From Sphingopyxis sp. YF1 (GTDB lineage Bacteria > Pseudomonadota > Alphaproteobacteria > Sphingomonadales > Sphingomonadaceae), in the NCBI RefSeq assembly GCF_022701295.1, contig NZ_CP033204.1, positions 4,120,501 to 4,184,500 of the forward strand: a stretch of DNA of 64,000 bases. The letters are read 5' to 3'. Below, piece after piece: positions 60,430-64,000 of this stretch. The notes under the pieces are model-generated. The model made no database searches. It saw only the letters and a program-made list of their open reading frames with translations, and was not told the DNA's origin. The first letter of the stretch is position 1; each line of letters opens with the position of its first letter. Both the position numbers and the translations under genes were made by a program.

Positions 60430-60999
60430 ATGACGATCCGTCCGACCTTTGGCCGTACATCGACCGCCGCGGGCGCCGCGCTGCTCTGCCTTGCGCTCGC
60501 CGCCTGTTCGCCGGGCAAGAAGGACCCGGCATCGAACCTGCCCGTCCCCGACGCCAGCGCGCCGCTGTTCGACGCGCGCGGCGCCGACCGCGGCCGTGTC
60601 GACATCTTCCGCGACAGCGACGGCTTGCGCCTCGAACTCGTCGCGCGCGGCTTTGCGGCCGGAACCTATGGCATGCACGTCCACGCCGTCGGCCAGTGCG
60701 ATGCGCCCAAATTCACCACCGCGGGCCCGCACTGGAACCCGACGGGCGCGCAGCACGGCCGCGAAAACCCGATGGGCGCGCATCATGGCGACATGCCGAA
60801 CCTGGTGATCGAACCCGACACGATCGGCCGCGCGACGTTGCGCCTCGTCGGCACGCGGCTGTCGGGCGAGGGCGCGTTGCTCGACGCCGACGGCGCGGCC
60901 TTCGTCATTCACGCCAAGCCTGACGACTACAGGACCGACCCCAGCGGCAACAGCGGCGACCGCATCGTGTGCGGCGTCATCGCGGCGCCGGCGGGCTAA
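60430..60999 (+). CDS. Cu/Zn superoxide dismutase-type lipoprotein
   Basis: Dismutates superoxide in the periplasm. The 189-residue protein has a lipoprotein signal (GAALLCLALAACSPGKKDP, lipid Cys near 27). The SOD fold shows GMHVHAVGQCD (copper histidines and first Cys of the disulfide), GPHWNPTGAQHG and GAHHGDMPNL (bridging and zinc histidines) and RIVCGVI (second Cys). I chose ATG 60430, which starts the signal; the longer frame overlaps ugd. Confidence 0.85.
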   Translation: MTIRPTFGRTSTAAGAALLCLALAACSPGKKDPASNLPVPDASAPLFDARGADRGRVDIFRDSDGLRLELVARGFAAGTYGMHVHAVGQCDAPKFTTAGPHWNPTGAQHGRENPMGAHHGDMPNLVIEPDTIGRATLRLVGTRLSGEGALLDADGAAFVIHAKPDDYRTDPSGNSGDRIVCGVIAAPAG

Positions 61000-61086
61000 C
61001 GCCCGCGCGCGACGCGGGTTTCGTCCGGCTTCGCTTGGCTCTGGCGTCCGCCGGGGGCGATGCCGCGGCGGCGGCGCGCGGCTCTC

Positions 61087-62688
61087 CTAAGCCCGCGCGC
61101 GTTCCTCGATCGTCGCCTCGGCCTGCGGCACGGTGCGATAGGCATAGACCAGCAACGCCAGCGCGATCGGCGCGACGCCGATCAGCGACAGGATGCCGGT
61201 GCGCAGGTCGCCGACGGGCTTGCCGTCGACCATCGTGCCCGCGAGGTCCGAAATCTGCCCGACCATATAGGGGCCGAACGACAGGCCGACGAGCGTGGTG
61301 CCGAGGAAGAAGGCTGCGGTCGCGGTGCCGCGCATCCGCGGCAGCACCAGATCCTGCGTCGTCGCCGCTGCCGCGCCGAGCGCCGCCGCGCCGAACATCC
61401 CGGCGAGGAAGTTCATCGTATAGAAGAGCGCCGGTTCGGCGGTCGTGTAGCCGATCCAGATCGGGACGATCGGCGCGACGACGCCGAAGATGATCATCAG
61501 GATGCGCCCCGCGGGGTTTTTTGCGCGCAAGGCGTCGGCCATGCGCCCGCCGATGATCACGCCGACGAAGCCGCTCACCGCGCCATTGGCGCCGAGTATG
61601 AAGGCTAGTTCCTGCTTGGGCAGGCCCAGCACGATCTCGGCATAGGGGGCCGACCAGAAGGCGAGGGCATAGGCGGCAAGGCTGACCATGCCGTAACCGA
61701 GCGTGGTGCAGATGAAGGCGGGGGTGCCCCAGATCAGCCGGAAGGTCGCGGGATCGCGGGCGCGCAGCGTGCAGGCCCAGGAAAAGACGGCATAATAGCC
61801 GAGCCCGACCGCCGACCATTGCGGCAGATTGCCCGTCAGTTCGATCATCCACCAGGCAAAGGCCGCGATGCCGACCGCAAAGCCGATATTGATCGCGAGC
61901 GCCGCGGTCCCGCGCTGCGCCGCGCCGATCAGCGTGAAGGGCGGGACGATCGTCGACAAATCCCTGCCGAACTCGCGGAAGGGCGCGGGCGAGCTGGGGC
62001 TGGCGACGCCGTCCATGGCGCCGCGCACCGGTTCGCGAAGCGTGGCGACCCACAGCGCGAGCAGCAGGCCGGGGATGCCGACCGCAAGGAACGCCGCCTG
62101 CCAGCCGACGAGTCCCATTGGTCCGCCGCCCGGATAGGCCTTGTTCCACGCTTCGACGATCAGCGCGCCGATGAACAGCGAAACGCCGCCGCCAAGGTAG
62201 AGCCCCGACGAATAGATGGCGAGCGCGGTCGCCTTCTGCCGTTTCGGGAAATAGTCGGAAATCAGCGAGTAGGCGGTCGGGCTGGCGGTCGCTTCGCCGA
62301 CGCCGACCCCCATCCGTGCGAAGGTCAGGCTGACCTTGTCATAGGCAAAGCCTGACAGCGCGGTCATCGCCGACCACAAAGTCAGGCCGATCGACAGCAG
62401 TTTGACGCGGCTCCAATTGTCGGCGAGGCGGCCGAGCGGGATGCCGAACAGCGCATAGAAGACGGCGAAGGCGGCGCCGCCAAGGAAACCCATGTCGGAA
62501 TCCCGCAGGCCGAGGTCGGCCTTGATGTCGACCGCGAGGATGCTGATGATCTGGCGGTCGATGAAATTGAGGATGTAGACGACGACCAGGACGCTCAGCA
62601 CATACCAGCTGTAGCTGCTCGCGCGGCGTTCGGGCTCGGCGGTTTCCGCCGCGGCGCCCGCGAGTCCCTCGTTCGTCGTTTCCGCCAT
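61087..62688 (-). CDS. MFS transporter, spinster-type
   Basis: A 533-residue transporter with twelve predicted helices. VYILNFIDRQIISILAVDIK and GIPLGRLADNWSRVKLLSIG are the family hallmarks, with GVGVGEATASPTAYSLISDY in helix four to five. Spinster-like MFS proteins in sphingomonads are usually annotated only as transporters; the substrate is unknown. I chose ATG 62688 (MAETTNEGLAG), 39 bases after the earliest ATG. It is a single gene, divergent from the phosphatase gene. Confidence 0.85.
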   Translation of the reverse strand: MAETTNEGLAGAAAETAEPERRASSYSWYVLSVLVVVYILNFIDRQIISILAVDIKADLGLRDSDMGFLGGAAFAVFYALFGIPLGRLADNWSRVKLLSIGLTLWSAMTALSGFAYDKVSLTFARMGVGVGEATASPTAYSLISDYFPKRQKATALAIYSSGLYLGGGVSLFIGALIVEAWNKAYPGGGPMGLVGWQAAFLAVGIPGLLLALWVATLREPVRGAMDGVASPSSPAPFREFGRDLSTIVPPFTLIGAAQRGTAALAINIGFAVGIAAFAWWMIELTGNLPQWSAVGLGYYAVFSWACTLRARDPATFRLIWGTPAFICTTLGYGMVSLAAYALAFWSAPYAEIVLGLPKQELAFILGANGAVSGFVGVIIGGRMADALRAKNPAGRILMIIFGVVAPIVPIWIGYTTAEPALFYTMNFLAGMFGAAALGAAAATTQDLVLPRMRGTATAAFFLGTTLVGLSFGPYMVGQISDLAGTMVDGKPVGDLRTGILSLIGVAPIALALLVYAYRTVPQAEATIEERARA

Positions 62689-62796
62689 CTGGCCACCCTC
62701 TCCCTCAGTCGTTATCGTTGTCCGCACTGGCTAGCAGAGCCGCGAGCGCGCGCAAGTTGAAAGTCGGTTCAACTTTGGTGCGAAAGACAGGACAGG

Positions 62797-63282
62797 ATGA
62801 TGAACGTTACGGAGCGGCCCGCAATTCTCTTTCTCTGCCTCGGCAACATCTGCCGGTCGCCGCTCGCCGAAGGCGCGGCGCGCGCGGCCTTTGCCGACGC
62901 CGGGATCGACGCGGCGCTCGATTCGGCGGGGACGAGCGACTGGCACATCGGCCGCGCCCCCGACCCGCGGGCGCAGGCCGAGGCGCGGCGCCACGGCACC
63001 GACATCGGCGACCTGCGCGCGCGGCAGCTTGTCGCCGCCGACTTCATGCGCTTCGACCTGATCCTTGCCGCCGATGCCGACAATCTGCGCGATGCGCGCG
63101 CGATCCGCCCCGCCGGAGCCACCGCGCGGCTGATGCTGATGCTCGATCTGGTCCCCGGCCGCGCGGGCGACAGCGTCGCCGACCCCTATTATGGCGACGA
63201 GGACGGCTTCGGCGCGACGTGGGACGACGTCAGCGCGGTCGCGGCGGCGCTCGTCGCCGGAACCGCCGCGTCGAGCGGATAG
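62797..63282 (+). CDS. Low-molecular-weight protein-tyrosine phosphatase
   Basis: Removes phosphate from tyrosine. The 161-residue protein has the CX5R active-site loop FLCLGNICRSPLAEG near 12-26 and the general acid in DPYYGDEDGF near the C-terminus. Its last 94 bases overlap the end of thpR on the opposite strand, so both C-termini are read from one stretch of DNA. The ATG at 62797 is followed directly by a second ATG; either may be used. Confidence 0.9.
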   Translation: MMNVTERPAILFLCLGNICRSPLAEGAARAAFADAGIDAALDSAGTSDWHIGRAPDPRAQAEARRHGTDIGDLRARQLVAADFMRFDLILAADADNLRDARAIRPAGATARLMLMLDLVPGRAGDSVADPYYGDEDGFGATWDDVSAVAAALVAGTAASSG

Positions 63283-63806
63283 CGCGCGACGGGATGATAG
63301 CGCGAGCCGCCATGCCCCAGTTCGCTTTCGTAGAGCGTGACATGGCCGAAGACGAAGGAGGGGCTGGCGAGGTCGCTGTGCAGCGCGAGGAAGGGCGCGA
63401 CCGGGCCCGATCCGCGATTGAGCCGCGCGAGCGTGATATGCGGCACGAAGGCGCGCGGTTCGGGCGCGACCCCGACGCGAACGAGCAATTGCTCGACCTT
63501 GCGGTGCAGCGCCGCGAGCGCGTCTTCGGGCGCGACCCTCGCCCACACCATATGCGGGCGGCCCTGCCGTTCGAACAGGTCGACCCCGGCGACGCGCGCG
63601 GTCACCGGCGGCGCGTGCAGCGCGCCGAGCGCCGCGGCGATATCCTCGGCGCGATGCCGGTCGACCTCGCCGATGAAGCGCAGCGTCAGGTGCAGCTGCT
63701 CGTCGTCCTGCCAGCGCGCGCCGGCAATGCCGTGCATCGCGGCGATGAGCGCGGCGCGAACGGGGCGGGGCGGGCGGAGTCCGACGAACAGGCGATGGGT
63801 CGACAT
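63189..63806 (-). CDS. thpR: RNA 2',3'-cyclic phosphodiesterase (2'-5' RNA ligase family)
   Basis: A 205-residue 2H-phosphoesterase. Both catalytic motifs are present: HLTLRFIG near 39-46 and HITLARLN near 123-130. MSTHRLFVGLRPP is the standard start. The family opens 2',3'-cyclic phosphates of RNA and can ligate tRNA halves in vitro. The C-terminal 30 residues (AATALTSSHVAPKPSSSP) are encoded opposite the end of the phosphatase gene and look like a low-complexity extension beyond the normal domain, so the overlap may have arisen by loss of the original stop. Confidence 0.88.
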   Translation of the reverse strand: MSTHRLFVGLRPPRPVRAALIAAMHGIAGARWQDDEQLHLTLRFIGEVDRHRAEDIAAALGALHAPPVTARVAGVDLFERQGRPHMVWARVAPEDALAALHRKVEQLLVRVGVAPEPRAFVPHITLARLNRGSGPVAPFLALHSDLASPSFVFGHVTLYESELGHGGSRYHPVARYPLDAAVPATSAAATALTSSHVAPKPSSSP

Positions 63807-63944
63807 GGCCGTTCGAACATAGGCACTTTGTCCGCCGCGGAAAACGCAAATGGGCCTTCTGTCCGGTTTCGCTTGAAAGCAGGGGCGAAAATGCCGATAT
63901 TCGCAACACGGCCGGTATGGGCTGGCCGGTTATGGAGATGAAAA

Positions 63945-64000
63945 TGGCTAATTGGAACGACCCCAATATGGCGGCTTCCGGTTTCGGAGCCAGCGCGAGT
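63945..64000 (+). CDS. Start of a gene cut by the window edge
   Basis: GGAG eight bases before ATG 63945 opens a frame reading MANWNDPNMAASGFGASAS to the window end. A MANWNDP start is what I recall for sphingomonad Bax inhibitor-1/YccA-type membrane proteins, but 18 codons are too few to be sure. Confidence 0.4.

Overview
The window looks like the chromosome of a sphingomonad-type alphaproteobacterium (Sphingopyxis/Sphingomonas-like; inferred from gene content, not proven). It has GC-rich coding sequence, a TonB/ExbB/ExbD/ExbD cluster, a TonB-dependent receptor with a catabolic operon, and typical housekeeping neighbours (recJ, glpX, hom, ugd). It splits at a tRNA-Glu gene (41735-41810, minus strand). 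The right third (41.9-64 kb) reads as core genome with very GC-rich third positions. The left two thirds read as an accessory region with lower and patchier GC, ending in a tyrosine integrase that abuts the 3' end of the tRNA. This is the layout of an integrated element. Its far end is not in the window.

Left to right. 1-1.7 kb: end of a phenylacetate degradation cluster (paaE) and a convergent TetR regulator. 2.2-9.8 kb: secreted Ca-type nuclease, XRE regulator with repeated operator-like sites, unrecognised genes, then a leftward traM-like/ParA-like/traK-like set. 9.8-15 kb: a candidate MOBP-type oriT (hairpin plus a perfect CATCCTGT nic core), a rightward MOBP relaxase, small plasmid-type genes, a stand-alone MobA/MobL-like protein. 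15-17 kb: an orphan N6-adenine methyltransferase and a truncated IS110 transposase. No type IV secretion genes are visible, so on this evidence the element is mobilizable rather than self-conjugative.

17.3-29.5 kb: beta-galactosidase (GH42), a divergent TetR regulator and an eight-gene leftward cluster (TonB receptor, two alpha/beta hydrolases, two SDRs, GPH-type transporter, two-domain VOC protein, Coq4-like protein) that looks like an uptake and catabolic operon for an unknown esterified or glycosylated compound. 29.8-35.3 kb: Leloir galactose genes galM, galK, galT and a GH36 alpha-galactosidase; galE is not in the window. 35.3-39.9 kb: LysR regulator, exported DJ-1/PfpI protein, a deletion scar made of two gene fragments, a royal-jelly-type lipoprotein, an HD protein and a truncated recombinase.

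41.9-64 kb: recJ, a pair of bacterial PH-domain membrane proteins, an SdsA-type alkylsulfatase, a flavodoxin-like protein, a TIR-membrane-LprI fusion protein, a secreted repeat-rich protein, glpX, hom, tonB-exbB-exbD-exbD, ugd, a lipoprotein Cu/Zn superoxide dismutase, an MFS transporter, a low-molecular-weight phosphatase that overlaps thpR on the other strand, and the start of one more gene at the edge.
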